A DNA stretch of 64,000 nt from Carallia brachiata (GCA_021464245.1 JADCRB010000118.1:4094056-4158055); one strand, 5' to 3'. Positions 35,801 to 48,854 are shown, numbered from the stretch's first letter. Numbers and translations are program-made. Notes: a model not told the origin generated them from the letters alone.

Positions 35801-36381
35801 TTACCTTCATCAATCAGCTTATTCACAGTCAGGCACTAAATAACTCATAATGTGACATTTCTTGAAATCAACTACCTCATGTACCATGAATCAGAAATTA
35901 ATTACTTCAACAAAAACATAAACACCCATCAAAGGCAAATAGGGAAACCACTTGTAGAAACAAAGAATCAAGAAGGGGATCTCACGGTAAAATCACAGAA
36001 GACCAAACAAAGTCATCCGTTACAAGCGACTCTGCTCCCTCACCAGCAGAATGCACAACCTAAACCACAAAAAAACACCATAAAAGGTATAAAGATCGAC
36101 ATTTTCACTAACCCTTTTGAGATAAAGATTGAATCTTTGTTTTCTAAAGTTACATTGAACTGCAGTTTGTGACGAGAAAGCAGTGGTTTTTCGGAGAAAA
36201 TGGGAATCCTGGCATTGAAACGACAACAAGAAGTTGGTGATGCTGCTGGGGATTGGTTCTTGGAGGAGCAGAATAAGAGAGAGTGTGAGGGTTTGGGCTT
36301 GGATTTGTGAAAGGATGGTGGAGAGGAGAAGAGTGGGAGCTTTAGTGGACTTGAAGTCAAGGCTGTGACAGTGTAAGCCAT
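32839..36381 (-). CDS. Plastid D-xylose/H+ symporter-like protein (At5g59250 type), 14 exons
   Basis: This is a major-facilitator sugar transporter with a plastid transit peptide. Exons are 36381-36154, 36059-35986, 35490-35412, 35309-35250, 35131-35065, 34978-34854, 34754-34653, 34573-34205, 34077-34030, 33934-33872, 33767-33687, 33597-33499, 33222-33085 and 32973-32839. The total is 1668 nt or 555 aa, close to the ~558 aa I recall for the Arabidopsis protein. Family motifs seen are FLFPALGGLLFGYDIG, GRRREL, PLYIAETCPSQIRG, PPSPRWLL, QQITGQPSVLYYAG, DLGRRPLLIGG, FGPISWLMVSEIFPLRMRGRG and PETKGLSLEEIESKIL. All junctions keep phase. One donor (after 33499) is GC instead of GT. No disruption was found. 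Confidence 0.93.
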
Positions 36382-37623
36382 GGAATGGAAGAGAGCAGTT
36401 GGACCAGACAAGAGGCAAACAGACAGGTTTGTTTGGTTCCAGTTTTCTATTGTTTATCTTCTTTCCTGTGTTGAGTTTCTGCGATCTAATGTTCTGTTTG
36501 TGCTTGGATTTGGACAGGACGTGGAATTTGGAATTGGATGCTCTGGAAAAGTGGGTTTCCAGAATCAAGAAAGAAAATCACAGAATTAACTGCCGTAAGT
36601 TTTTTCTTTTTTTAATGGAAAAAAAATTAAAAAAGTGCTGCCATGTTTGTCATGCTGCCATTTGTAGGGTGTGAGTAGGGAATGTTGGGCTCTTTATTCA
36701 ATTTCCTTAATAAGGAGCATCTTAATTCAAGCACCGTTATATTTTAACAAGATTTCCTCACATTTGATCTCACATTTCAATATAAAATTTTTTACATTTT
36801 TGAGATAAACGATAATAAGAAGACTCAAACTTAATCAATGCAATAGAAAACACATTTAATCACAACTCAATTACTACTTTGATTAGTGTTCATTACCGTG
36901 ATTAATAAGAATTGTTTGATATATTTTGTTATAAAAAAAACATGAGAAATAGATATTGTTAGACACAAATCTTTTTTATTCAATTATAATATTAATTATT
37001 ATTTATCAAAAACTGGAAATTACGACCAGGACTAAAATTATATAATTGTCCGTGTTCAAATTTTTCTGTGTCTTCTAACGTTTTTATATTACAAATAAAA
37101 ATTGATTAATGAGTACGCAAAAAATGCTCACTTATCGGCCTGAAAAATTTTAAGTGATAATAATTGTTTTTTTTTTTAACTTCAAAGTTCAAAGTGATCC
37201 GATTTGTTGTGCAAAATTGCAAATTGCTATAATGGTTACAAACATGTGTTAACTAAAAGGAAAAAAAAAATGACAAGAAATTTTTTTCTTTTAGCTAAAT
37301 TGTTAGGCATCACTCATATTTTTTTTATTTTGTTAAAATAAAATTTATCATAGTAGTATTTATATGATTGCTTAAATATTTTGTGTGGACAACTTGAATG
37401 GGTGGCATTCTTCACGACCATCTTATTTTTTAATTTATATATTATATATTCATCCATAAGATAAAATTAAATATTTTTACTTTTTTAATAGTTTTCCATT
37501 AAATTATAATTTTCATCTTTTGAATTTTTTTAATTGTAATTATTTTATATTAATGTTATAACTCATGAAAACTTGCAATCGCCTCAATAAAATATCGACT
37601 CTTAAAGTTCATCTATTAAGTAG

Positions 37624-37681
37624 GAAAATTCAATGAATTCAGTCTCACAATCTGAGAGTGAGACCAAACCATTGAATTTTT
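37624..37681. repeat. Short inverted repeat (hairpin)
   Basis: AAAATTCAATG and TCTCAC on the left are mirrored by GTGAGA and CATTGAATTTT on the right, with a short central loop. It may be the core of an old MITE. Confidence 0.5.
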
Positions 37682-37708
37682 ATTTTTTTATTTTTTTAAA
37701 AATTAAAA

Positions 37709-38121
37709 TTATACAAAATGCGTTAACACTAACATGTTTTGCTTAGAAAAAACGATTCTATTTATGGCATGCAATGCACACGCCTTTTCCAATCCAGCAG
37801 CCAAATCCCACGGAAGAAACTGCACAATAATAGCGTAGTCTAAAAGGTTTGAATGCAACGATTTCACAACGTACAACAGATATGCAAGAACAAACTGTTT
37901 CAGAATAACTTTGATTCGTAGGCTAAAATAAGCTGACATGGGATGGCTTGGCACAGTTTTGTCCGAGTGCATTGCCGTGGCTGCATAATTCTGGACAGCC
38001 CACAAGAGCTCAAAGAAAGATAACATTTCTAACTGCAGTGTTCCATTATAAGAATTTTCCAAGTCATAGCAAATTGTGGGGTTGCCACATTTTCCCCTAT
38101 TGCTTCTCCCCACCTGAAAGA
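37709..38121 (-). other. Unassigned open frame after a splice-acceptor-like site
   Basis: On the minus strand a TTTCTTTCAG precedes about 137 open codons starting VGRSNRGKCGNPTICYDLEN, with a hydrophobic middle (VLAYLLYVV) and ending ...LVLTHFV. This is long for such AT-rich DNA, but I recognise no family, start codon or partner exon. It may be an exon remnant or chance. Confidence 0.25.
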
Positions 38122-38460
38122 AGGAAAAAGTCAATCAAAAAGAGGATTGGAATTTGTTGTCAGTTATTCAAGTTCTGGTTTTTAGACACGTTCAGGATTT
38201 GCTAATTTTGAGCATAAAACGGTTACAGGATTAGCTGCCATTCAAAGAATGACGACCCCATTTTTTTTTTTTATTTTTTTTTTTTTGTATTGCCCCTTCC
38301 ATGGCTATTTGCTCCCTTTAAATCCAATCCCAACTGCCTCTGTTTGTGTCAGCAATAAGCCTCAAAAGGCAGGAGCTTTGAATTTGTACTCTGAGGTAGA
38401 GAATCAGTTTTTTTTGTGCAAGTCGATAGCTTTCAACTTGGGTAATTCTCAATGTTAAGA

Positions 38461-38865
38461 ATGGAAGAAAATTATGATGATGCTATATTTCAGATGCAAA
38501 GCCAAGTTACAGACAGGACCCAGACGAGAATCAATGTAGGGAAGCCCCCAACAAGGCTACAGAGACAAGCACCGGCATCTCTTGTGCTTGATCATGTAAC
38601 CATCACAAGCACCACAAACCCCTTTGTGCCATCCAGCCAGGCTTCTCCGTCTCCGGCTCCAATTCCCCTTCTATCACCTCTCGCTGTATCTCCTCAGTCG
38701 TTGGAGCACGACGTGGAAGAATTTAGATTTCCGGCGACAAGCCAGGACTGCAGAAGTGAGCCGGGGGAGTGCTGGCATCCGGCTGTGTCTAGTGCATACT
38801 TAGAGCCATCGTCCTTGCTTACTTTCTTCCATTCCAAATGTGTGCTCGTCAATCGTGCACAATGA
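38461..38865 (+). CDS. Uncharacterised plant protein, At4g14450-like, 134 aa
   Basis: A single-exon frame from ATG 38461 to TGA 38865. The protein starts MEENYDDAIFQMQSQVTD. It has a basic segment (KPPTRLQRQAPASL), a Pro/Ser-rich middle with APIPLLSPLAVSP, an acidic region and a conserved-looking C-terminus (LTFFHSKCVLVNRAQ). The RQAPASL and IPLLSPL words recall the uncharacterised Arabidopsis At4g14450 family. Function is unknown. It is tail-to-tail with TFIIA-L, with about 0.9 kb between stop codons. The duplicated copy at 46373 is broken, so only this one can make protein. An alternative in-frame ATG lies at 38452. Confidence 0.7.
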   Translation: MEENYDDAIFQMQSQVTDRTQTRINVGKPPTRLQRQAPASLVLDHVTITSTTNPFVPSSQASPSPAPIPLLSPLAVSPQSLEHDVEEFRFPATSQDCRSEPGECWHPAVSSAYLEPSSLLTFFHSKCVLVNRAQ

Positions 38866-39760
38866 GAACTCATAGATTATGCGAGGCAAGGTTCACTTTT
38901 GTTGGCTGTTTCATTAATCGATAGCGATTCTCCCATACGCCCTCGCCTGTTTTGAGTACTATTTCGCATTTTGTTAGGATCGCAAGCGCTGTTAATTTGA
39001 TTGTTGATGTTTCAATTTTCCATGTAGAAGAAAAATAAGATCTGTCACACATTTTACTCAGATGAAAAAATCAAACATAAACGAACATTTCCAGGATTCT
39101 GAACAACCATGGCCGGCATCCAGCACACATAGATGCAGGATTGCAGTAGAGTTGCAACGAGAAATCCGAAGAACGATGAAAATATGATACACAAACAAGC
39201 GCGCACACACGAACATTGGAGTTGAAAGAAGCCCCTAACAGGTCTAACACAAATTCCAGGGAACAAACTGTCCATGGAGTAGTTCTTGAATGACCAAGTT
39301 AATTAACGTACCATTTTGGCCGAATCTAAAAAAGAGGCCAAGAAAATAGAATATCGTGCACATTTCCAAATAGGAATTTCGGAGTCAAGTAAGTATAAGC
39401 AGAAAAAAGTAACAAAGAAAACGAAGAAAGTGCATCGATCAACAAACAAAGGGATTTTGAATCAACTAATATATTCAAGTCAAATGTACCATGAAATTAC
39501 AAGTGCCTTATCATAAAAAAAAAGGCCAAAATTTCAAAATAAACTCCCAAGTGGCAACCACACTTTAAAGGGGAAAAAGCTTCTCTTCCTTTATGTACAA
39601 AAAGTCAGTAATTCAACCTCATCCTCAGAAGTTATTAATTTAAGCTTTCGGGAAGTTCACTTGACATTGATGACGATAACAATAATAATGAAACAAAATT
39701 ACGCGGCATCATGTGGCACCCCAGGTTTGCCCTTTAAACCCCTGGTTTTCTCTAACAAAA

Positions 39761-42700
39761 TCAAAAGTCAAATTCCCCCATTGCCTGCAGAAGAAATCCA
39801 GCAATCAGAAAAAGAAAATGAGATTTAAATTTTGATATAAAGCAACACAGCATATCAAACAACCATAAATAATTTGATCCAGAACAAACCTTATTAAAGA
39901 GAACATCCTTGTTGTTTATATGCATAATGCCATCTTTGAGTGTGCATTTCCACCTGCTCTTGGTGCGAGTCACCTGTTCCAGACAAACATAAAATTTTTT
40001 TAGCCGCAGATTAAGAAATTATGCAACCCTTCCAAAACTGCACCTCACATTATTATGTTACTGATAAAAAAAGAGCAAACAGGACCTTATCAAATTGGGC
40101 CAAAATCAGATGGTGTGTGTTCAGGTCCTCTCCTTGGTCCACATCATCCAAATCATCATCATCATCATCTTCATTCAGTGGCTCATCATCATCTCCAACA
40201 TCATTCAGAGGGGCAACAGCTGGAGTGCTTGCCTGCATGTCTGGGAGAAGGGGAGAAAAGGAAAAGGAAATACAAACAGCACAGTTAACATGCATGCTAA
40301 AACAAGCACCCCTATGCACATTACTTTTTCTCACCCAACTTACCAGCGGGAGCTGGTGTGTTTGCAATGTTGTAATCTTCATCAACTACTCCTTGATAAT
40401 TGTAGATCTTCAAAGAAAAGAAAAATTAGAAAGGGGGAAACCATATTAGCAAATGAAAGCACAATGGTCATAGTCAAGTTACGTGAACCGAATTCTTTCC
40501 AGTTAATCTCTTTCTAGTTGCTCTAGAACAATTAGGAAATTTTCTAGCAGAAACACGGGATACATTATGCAGTGTGATGCTATGCTCTGAGAAAGCAATG
40601 ATCATTAGATGCACGATTCTAAGTGTATGTATGCAGAAAACCTTTGATAATAAGAAGTTACGGACAATATTATAATAACAATGGAATAGGTTAAGTCCTC
40701 AAAGCTACAGAGCAGAGAAATCCTACGAGCCACTTGGATAAAGCCAAGTACTAAGTCTTTATCTTTATCTTTTTTGCTCAGCTTCAGTATATTTAGCTGA
40801 TACAAACAGGATGAGATACACAATATTAGACCCTGCATTGGCAGGATGATGCAGGGTGACTGCAATATTTATTTCCTCCAAGGTAATAAACAAGCTAGAT
40901 TTTGCAAATGCATGTGTCTGTAGACCAGGAAAAGCAGAAAAAATATATGCATTTGGTTACATGCTTGTACAACAACAACAAAGCCATAATCCTAAATTTA
41001 ATTAGGGTTGGCTACGTGAAACTTTTCTCATCATTCCGTTCTATTATGAACTAAGTTTGATGAGATATAATTATTCAAAATCATTCCTAACCAAAGATCC
41101 TCAAGTTAACTTAAGTCATCCTCTATCTCTCCTCTCACCATCCACTTAACTTTGGTCAGCCCTCTTAATTAAATAATGTGCATAATCAATTACATTTATT
41201 TGAAGAAAATGAGAAGAGAAAATACATACATTGGGAGTTGAAAGCTCGTCATCATAAGGATCAGGAATGGGCCCATCCACTTGAGGTATTTTTGAAGATG
41301 ACATATGTACTAAGCTCTCTCTTATATCAACGATTAAGCTTTGTCTACCAAGGGAATCATTCTGTTGGCTTGCCTGAAATTTAACATTAAATTATTTATA
41401 GAGATAAGCAGTTCTCCAAATAAATACAATTTTTAGAAGAAATAAAAAGTTGTGGTTCAGTGTTTGATGCGCTCAACTTGTTTAGATGAGAGAGAAGTAC
41501 TACAAAGGGAAGAGATACGAAAAGAACAACACCATTTTGGTTTTTTGCAGATTTTTTTGGGAGGGGGTTTGTTATATTCCAAACTTCTAACTTTGAAACA
41601 CAAGAAGCAATAACTACCATAAGATTAAATTAAGTCATGGAAATCCAGTTTTACATAGAACTAACAAGACAACCAGTAACTTAAAACACACCGTCCGAGT
41701 GGTCCTGTCCATCTTGTCCCAATGCAAAAGGACACAAAATATACACGTAATATGGATCACAACATTTTAGATTTTATATGCAACATAAAGCTTCACACAC
41801 TATACAACGTGCCTTCTTCCCCGGTGCTCTGTTCGTTATCAATTGTTATGGTGAGCAATATGGCCATTGTCATGCAAATCGTTTGCAAAACAAGCATTCA
41901 AAGTGGGTAATATTTGAACTGGTTGGGTTGTGTGCTCACGGATCAACAGATCAACAGATCTATCAATAGAAAGCAGTTTGATACATTTTCACTTTTTCTA
42001 TATTTGCAGTTTTTCTTTACAAAGAGCCCTCAATCATATGCTCATGTTTGAGAACATATATAAATGCCAACTATTCCATCCAACATTAACTTTTATCCAC
42101 AAATTTCCATCGACGTGTGAAACTAAACATTTAAAAAAACTCGATGTTAGCCAAAAACGACAAAAATCTTCATCGAGACGGGATGCATGCAGCAATGAAC
42201 AATAAAAAGACAGACACTTTAACTGAGGACCAATAATTTTTGCAAGACCTAAGAAAGCAGATCGCAGTCAAATCCTCTAACCGTCATGGTGTACAAAAAC
42301 ACAATAAGAAAACACAAACTTAAGATAAGAATAAAATATTCTAGTCGAGAATTAAATAACAATTAATTATAAATAAAATAGAATAAAGGCAAGCAACACA
42401 ACCTGCAAGACCTCAAATGTAGCATCACCAGCTCCATCTTGCTGGGGTATGAATCCACCATTATTATATTGCGTAGCATAATCCTCACGCTTCCGCTTTC
42501 CAGACGATGGCATGAAGAAATCCTGGAATTTCTCCAATGTTAAACTAAGAGGCAACTCCATGGAAACATTCTTTGATATGAAGTAGAAACTAAAAGAAAT
42601 TTTTTGAGAAACAAGGCACTGGACCTTCAATGTCAAATTCTTTGGTCATGAATTTTCCTCCAAGCACATAAGCAACCATACATCATTCTGCAGTTTCAAT

Positions 42701-44219
42701 ATAAACAAGTCACAATAGTTACCTGTGTTAGAGGCTGATGAGAGTTTGCTCGTTCCACCTCATCCCGCCCTTCCACGTAAGCTACATAATATATTCAAAT
42801 CAGTTTAAAAAATACTAAGAGAGAAGAAGAAAAAAGAGCAAAAAGAGGGAAATCTAACTCATGTAACATCAAACTTACCAACATTAACATCAACACTAAG
42901 GGGAGGCCTTTGGTTAATCCAGGAAGAAGGAGGTTGCTGCTTGGAAAACAGCACCATTAATATGATATATGCAAGCCAGTAACCTTTTATTCCACTCGAA
43001 CAAGTTCATCATAGCCCCCAGCCCCCACCCCTCTCCAACAAAACAGACAAGCTGGATGCATGCACACCCACACACCCCAATATGCGAAAGGAAGGCTTAA
43101 GAATTAGTGGCAAGCAATCAAATTGGGGTTACCATGTATGGGATAGGCCTCCCAGCCTTCGCCTCAGTGCTGCCACCAGTATCACTTATAGGGGTAGGGT
43201 AGTCACCGCTAGATCCAGTAGGAATGTTGTACATAGAGGAGTTGTCCACACTTCCGGGTAGAGGAGTCTGCGCATTTCCAGGCAATGGTGTCTGCACACT
43301 ACCTGGTAGCGGCGTCTGTATGGGAGTTTGCAATGGTGTCTGCAATTCCGAATACTTGCATCAAATTTCCAATCACCAGAATAACAAAACGAACAAATCA
43401 CTTCAAAATTCACAAGAATCATTAGAGAACCATGGCTTGTCGCTTATGAGAATTCAAATAGTACTCAATATATGAAAAATACCCAAAACAATGGATTGGG
43501 GAACACCCGTGAAATTCAGAAGCACCTAAGATACCCAATTAAAAAATGAATACAGTAGCGAACTACAATTAAAAAATTAAAAACAAATAATTTGGGACAC
43601 AGAAACAGATAAGCAAAGTAGCCACTGAAAAAGGCGACATCTCAGCTTGATAATAAGTTCAAAAGGTTTGGTATATATCACAATCTCCGCACTACAAGAA
43701 GTTGCTAATACTCACTGGAGGGAAGAGCATCTCAGCAGTTGGAGTCTCATACTCCTCAGAAGTTGCCTGGTACGGTTCATTAAGGTCCCCAACCGAAGCC
43801 GGACCGCCAGCTGCTGCCTTTGAACCTGCAGACCTCTCTATCGGGCCGCATATAGCTCCTGCCTGCACCATCTTCATCTCCCAAATCTATCCAAAATTCC
43901 CAAATTATTACAAAAAAAAAAAAAATCAAATATAAACAATTGTAAAACCCTAAAAGGCTAAAACTTTACAACTCATATTCAGATCCAAACAATACCCAAG
44001 TCCGCCCAATCCATCCTATCCCCAAAACCCTAATTTAAAAAAAAAAAAAACGAAAGTGAGAAAATGGAGGAGATTGTTATTGTTTCCTCTTACTCCTTGA
44101 AGTTCATTGAGGACATTCTCGCCGGGCCCACCGTCGTTTATGAACTCTTCGCGCACTTTGGTGATGACGTCCTCGATTACGTGTATGTACACCGTGCTGG
44201 TCGTCGTCGACGTCGCCAT
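39761..44219 (-). CDS. TFIIA-L: Transcription factor IIA large subunit (TFIIA-L), intact copy
   Basis: TFIIA stabilises TBP on TATA promoters in the nucleus. Exons are 44219-44094, 43886-43716, 43339-43133, 42939-42879, 42781-42723, 42522-42403, 41373-41230, 40407-40344, 40240-40086, 39973-39890 and 39784-39761. The total is 1215 nt or 404 aa, a little longer than the Arabidopsis protein (about 375 aa, from memory). It has the N-terminal helix-bundle segment (TVYIHVIEDVITKVREEF), the PTAEMLFPP block, repeated QTPLPG units, a FFMPSSGKRKRED basic motif, the acidic NEDDDDDDLDDVDQGED tract and the C-terminal beta-barrel (LAQFDKVTRTKSRWKCTLKD to GEFDF). All junctions are in phase with GT-AG introns. 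Confidence 0.93.
40978..41165 (-). mobile_element. RTE LINE 3' tail in TFIIA-L intron 7 (copy 1)
   Basis: This starts with ACAACAACAACAAAGCCATAATCC and continues with the GGGTTGGCTACGTGAA and CTTAAGTCATCCTC words of the same LINE tail seen at 32300 and 48855. Only the non-coding tail is present. The same insertion occurs in the duplicated intron, so it predates the duplication. Confidence 0.6.
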
Positions 44220-44582
44220 CTTCTCAATTCCGGCACCTCAGATTCCGGAAAAATTCAAAGAATCCGCACTTTTCTCGGGAAAATCCGAACGGAAAATCAA
44301 AACCCTGTGGTCCGATTTGGGGTAGGCACTTTTCTGGAGGTCGGGTCGGGCCTGTGAAGCGAAGGCAGCCGGCGAGGAGGGGCTTCAGAAAGAGGCGGAC
44401 GAGAGAGAAGAATAAAGCGTGGAATATAAATAGGTTTGCATCCGATTTTATGGAGTGGGTCCACGTGTCGGTATACAAAGGTGGAGGATCGGTGTGGCGT
44501 TGTACAACCTTTGACTTTTCGGCTTAGAAAATCAGACGGACCGCACGCGCCAAGGGAAGCTATGGCGACGTTCAAGTTTTAA

Positions 44583-44866
44583 TTAGTTGGGTGTTTTTAT
44601 TGTAAAATAATTTATATTTATAAAATATTTATAAGAAAAAATATTTATAGTAAAAATAATAATTTTTTTATCACTTATTTATAGTACAGTTTGTATTTTT
44701 CTTAAAAATAACTTCAATTCTACAAAAGGAGAAATTATTTTACCTGAAAATTTAAAAATTTTTCTTAAATTTTGTCTATGTAAAATATTTTTCGTGAAAC
44801 AAACGTCAAAAAATTTATAAAATTTTTTCCTGTAAAATATTTTATAGGAAACAAACACACCCGGGT
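44583..44866. mobile_element. hAT-like MITE upstream of TFIIA-L
   Basis: The left end (GTTGGGTGTTTTTATTGTAA) and right end (GGAAACAAACACACCCGG, inverted) share a GGGTGT-type terminus. Arms rich in TAAAATATTT are mirrored inward. This fits non-autonomous hAT elements. No target-site duplication was confirmed. Confidence 0.4.
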
Positions 44867-46372
44867 CATATGGTTCTTCATAGTTTAGAATGAAAATTCA
44901 GATGAGAACAAGAATAAAGTAGAGTCTGAAAACGAAATCGCAAATTTTGGAACATGTTTGTTTTATTCTGATATTGAAATTCGATTTTATTTGTAACTGT
45001 TTGGTAGAATTCGAAATTAGAATCAAATTATTTTTTAATTATTCGATTTAATAACAAGAAAAATGTAATTATTTAATTTAAAAATAAAAATGTAATTGAA
45101 TGAAAATATATTAAATCAAAAAAATTCCCACTCCTCCTTGTCCTCTTTCTCTCCCCTTTCTCTCTCTTTTCTTTCTAATACGTGCAGCACACGCAAAGAC
45201 CCCAAATAAGGGAATATATAATTTTTGGTTTAATAATATTGGTTTCCGAAGAGAAGAGGGGAAAGAAAATGAAGGAGGAGAGGGGAGGAAGATTTTCAGC
45301 ATTAAATAGAAGAGAATCATTGCCTTCAACATGTATATTGATCTCTTTCAAATATACTTTACTTTTTTTATTCTCGTCCTTAACTTTTAGTTTGATAAAT
45401 TATCAAGCATTATTTTAAGTAAATTAAACATTTTTTTTTGAGGTAGTTTTTTTTAAGGAAGTTTTTATAGAGGTAGTTGTATGGATTATGATTTGTTTGG
45501 GTTAACTGTTGAATATTACTGTTACTGATTACTGTTACTGATTGCTGTTACTGATTGCTGATTGTTGATTTCTATTTACTGTTGCTGATTGTTGATAAAA
45601 TTAATGAAGTATTTGATTAATTTTATACTTTCTGTTAATGTTGAATAATGAAATGTCTAATTTAAATATAAAATTTGTATAAATATATCATATTAAAAAT
45701 TTTATTTTTATATTTTATAATTTTATATTTTAGAATAATATTTTATAAATAATATTGAAAATTATTTTACTTAATTTTTAACTTTTTAAAAAAAATATTA
45801 ATTTTTATTAAATGATAAAAATTATTATGTTTAAGTTTTTTTTAAATTTCTATATTAAAGAAAATTAAAGAGAAAAGAATATTATTTAAGAATACTTGAA
45901 AAAAAATTATTAAAGTTATATAAATACTAATAAAATAAATTATAATATCTAATTCATGTGTCAAGTAAAAAAAAATAACAGTAAAATTATATAAATATTC
46001 TTTAAGGATAATTTAGTCTATATAAATTATTATTAATATTAAAAAATGAAAAGTAATTCAAAAAGCAGCAAAAAATAGTCCACTTTTCAATTAGCTGCTG
46101 TTAGTAAGTCAAATAAGGAAATAAGTAGAATCAATAATACTAAAAAATTTACCAAATATCTATCTTCCTACTTTTTAAAAATGAAATGCAAATGCACCCT
46201 TTCAAAAACTAATCCAAACACTCCCTTAAAAATGATTGATAAGTAATTAAAAATTTCATTCCTTATTTTAAAATAATGAGAACTCATTTTATTAAAACAA
46301 ATAATTGAAATGAGAATCAAACAGTTAATTTCTATTTTCATGTCGAATCTTCCCAAAACAAATGCCCCCTAA
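44867..46372. other. AT-rich spacer between the two duplicated blocks
   Basis: It holds a purine/pyrimidine-rich patch at 45120-45300, a small tandem array of ACTGTTACTGATTGCTG-like units at 45512-45600, and terminus-like words for further MITEs (AATCCAAACACTCCC near 46215 and AAACAAATGCCCCC near 46360). No gene was seen. Confidence 0.45.
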
Positions 46373-46770
46373 AAGATTATGATGACGGTATACTTCAGAG
46401 GCAAAGCCAAGTTATAGGCGGGACTAGACGAGAACTAAAGTAGGCAAGCCGCCAACAATTCTACAAAGACAAGCACCGGCATCTCTTGTGCTTGATCATG
46501 TAACGATCACAAGCACCACCACCCTTTTGTGCACTCTAACCAGGCATTTTAGTCTTCAGCTCCAATTCCCCTTCTATCACCTCTCGTCGTATCTCCACGG
46601 CCATTGGAGCCTGAAGCGGAAGAATTTAGATTTCCGGCGACAAGCCAGGACTGCAGAGGTGAGCCGGGGGAGTGTTGGCATCCGATTGCATCTAGTGCAT
46701 ACTTAGATCCATCGTCCTTGTTTACTTTCTTCCATTCCGAATGGGTGATCGTCAACCGTGCACAATGAGA
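46373..46770 (+). pseudogene. Broken duplicate of the At4g14450-like gene
   Basis: This aligns with 38465-38865. Recognisable pieces are CAGAGGCAAAGCCAAGTTAT, the CTTGTGCTTGATCATGTAAC block, the CTTCTATCACCTCTCG block and the final CTTTCTTCCATTCC...CGTGCACAATGA. The start codon region is lost and several indels and stops break the frame. Confidence 0.8.
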
Positions 46771-48854
46771 ATTCACGGATCATGCAAGGCAAGGTTCACT
46801 TTTGTTGTCTGTTTCATTAATCTCTAGCAATTCTACCATAAACCGTCGAATGTTTTAAGCACTATTTCGCATTTTCAACCCGTTGTTTGGTTGCGGCTGA
46901 AGTTTCAATTTTTCTATACAGAAAAAAGAAAAAAAAAAAACTGTCACACCTACTCAGATAGAAGAAATCATACATAGAGCGAAAATTTCCAGTATTCTGA
47001 ACAACCATGGCCACCATCGGCACACAAAGATGGAGGATTGCAACAACAAACCCGAAGAATGATGAAAATTCAGTACACAAACACGCGCACACAAATACTG
47101 GTGTCAAAAGAAATCCAGAGTAGTTCTTGAATGACATGTTCATTAACGTACCATTTTGGCCGAAGCTAAAAAAACAAGCGAAGAAAACAGAATATCGCAA
47201 ACATTTCCAAATAAGAATTTCTGAGACCGGCAAGTACACGAAGCATACAATTTAAAAGCAACCAAAAAAAAAAAAGTGCATCAATAAACAAACAATGCGA
47301 TTTGAATCAACTAATATACTCAAGTCAAATGTACCATGAAATTACAAGTGCCTTATCATAAAAAAAGGGTAAAATTTCAAATGTACTCCCAAGTGGCAAC
47401 CACACTTTAAAGGGGAAAAAGCTTCTCTTCCTTTATATACAAAATGTCAACCATTCAACCTCATCCTCAGAAGGTATTAATTTAAGCTTTCAGGAAGTTC
47501 ACTTGACATTGATGACGATGATAATAATAATAATAATAATGAAACAAAATTAAGCGGCATCATGTGGCACCCCAGGTTTGCTCTTTTAAACCCCTGGTTT
47601 TCCCTAACAAAGTCAGAATTCAAATTCCCCCATTGCCTGCAGAAGAAATCCAGCAATCAGAAAAAGATAATGAGGTTTAAATTTTAATATAAAACAACAG
47701 TGTACCAAACAACCATAAATTGTTTGATCCAGAACAAACCTTATTAAAAAGAACATCCTTGTTGTTTATATGCATAATGCCATCTTTGAGTGTGCATTTC
47801 CACCTGCTCTTGGTGCGAGTTACCTGTTCCAGACAAACATACGACATTTTAGCCAAAGATTAGGACATTACGCAACCCATTCAAAACTGCAACTCACATT
47901 ATTACGCTACCGATAAAAAGAGAGCAAGTCATGACCTTATCAAATTGTGCCAACACCAGATGCTGTGTGTTCAGGTCCTCTCCTTGGTCCACATCATCCA
48001 AATCATCATCATCGTCATCTTCATTCAGTGGCTCATCATCGTCGTCGTCATCATCATCATCTCTCTCCAACATCATTCAAAGGAGCAACAGCTGGAGTGC
48101 TTGCCTGCATGTCTGGAAGAAGGGGAGAAAAGGGAAAGGAAATAGTAACAGCACAATTAACACACATGCTAAAACAAGAAGCTCTATGCACATTACTTTT
48201 TCTCACCCAACCTACCAGTAGGCGCTGGTGTGTTTGCAATGTTGTAATCTTCATCAACTACTCCTTGATAATTGTAGATCTTCAAAGAAAAGAAAAATTA
48301 GAAAGGGAGAAACCTTATTAGCAAATGAAAGCACAACAGTCCTGGTCAAGTTGCGTGAACTGAATTCTTTCCAGTTAAAGAATCTCTTTCTAGTTGCTCT
48401 AGAACAATTACGAAATTTTCTCGAAGAAACATTACATACATAATGCAGCGTGATGCTATGCTCTGATAAAGCAATGATCATTAGATGCATGATTCTAAGC
48501 GTATGTATGCAGAAAACTTTTGATAATAAGAAGTTACGGCCAATATTAGGATAACAATGTAAATTACAGAAAGGTTAAGTCCTCAAAGCTACAGAGCAGA
48601 GATATCCTAGGAGCCACTTGGATAAAGCCAAGTACTAAGTCTTTATCTTTTTCTTTTTTGCTCTGCTTCAGTATATTCAGTTGATACAAACAGGATGAGA
48701 TACGCTATGTTAAACAATGCATTGGCAGGATAATGCAGGGTAACTATAATATTTATTTCCTCCAAGGTAAGAAACAAGCCAGATTTTGGCAATGCATGTA
48801 TCTGTAGACCAAGAAAAGCAGAAAAGATATATGCATTCAGTTACATGCTTGTAC

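Larger units (their letters stand above)
36382..38460. other. Intergenic between the symporter start and the At4g14450-like gene
   Basis: Two genes diverge from this ~2.1 kb, so it should hold both promoters. It is AT-rich with several homopolymer T runs. A small inverted repeat lies at 37624-37681 and an unassigned minus-strand open frame at 37709-38120. No TATA box or other motif could be assigned with confidence. Confidence 0.4.
38455..44590. repeat. Segmental duplication, copy 1 (At4g14450-like + TFIIA-L block)
   Basis: This ~6.1 kb block matches 46373-52435 in the same orientation, through both genes, all TFIIA-L introns and the TFIIA-L upstream region (shared CAGACGGACCGCACGC motif at 44529 and 52388). 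The two copies are separated by about 1.8 kb of unrelated AT-rich DNA. Confidence 0.9.

Noticed and set aside
40021..40517. Plus-strand frames rich in Ser, His or Ile opposite the TFIIA-L acidic exon
   Set aside because: They arise from the complement of GAT/GAC repeats. The real gene is on the minus strand with consistent splicing.
44064..44357. Arg-rich plus-strand frame over TFIIA-L exon 1
   Set aside because: It is the antisense of MATSTTTSTV and upstream DNA. The same shadow appears at 51920 in the duplicate.
45512..45600. TTACTGATTGCTG repeats considered as a CRISPR-like array
   Set aside because: There are no distinct spacers, the units overlap and vary, and this is plant nuclear DNA. 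It is a simple minisatellite.
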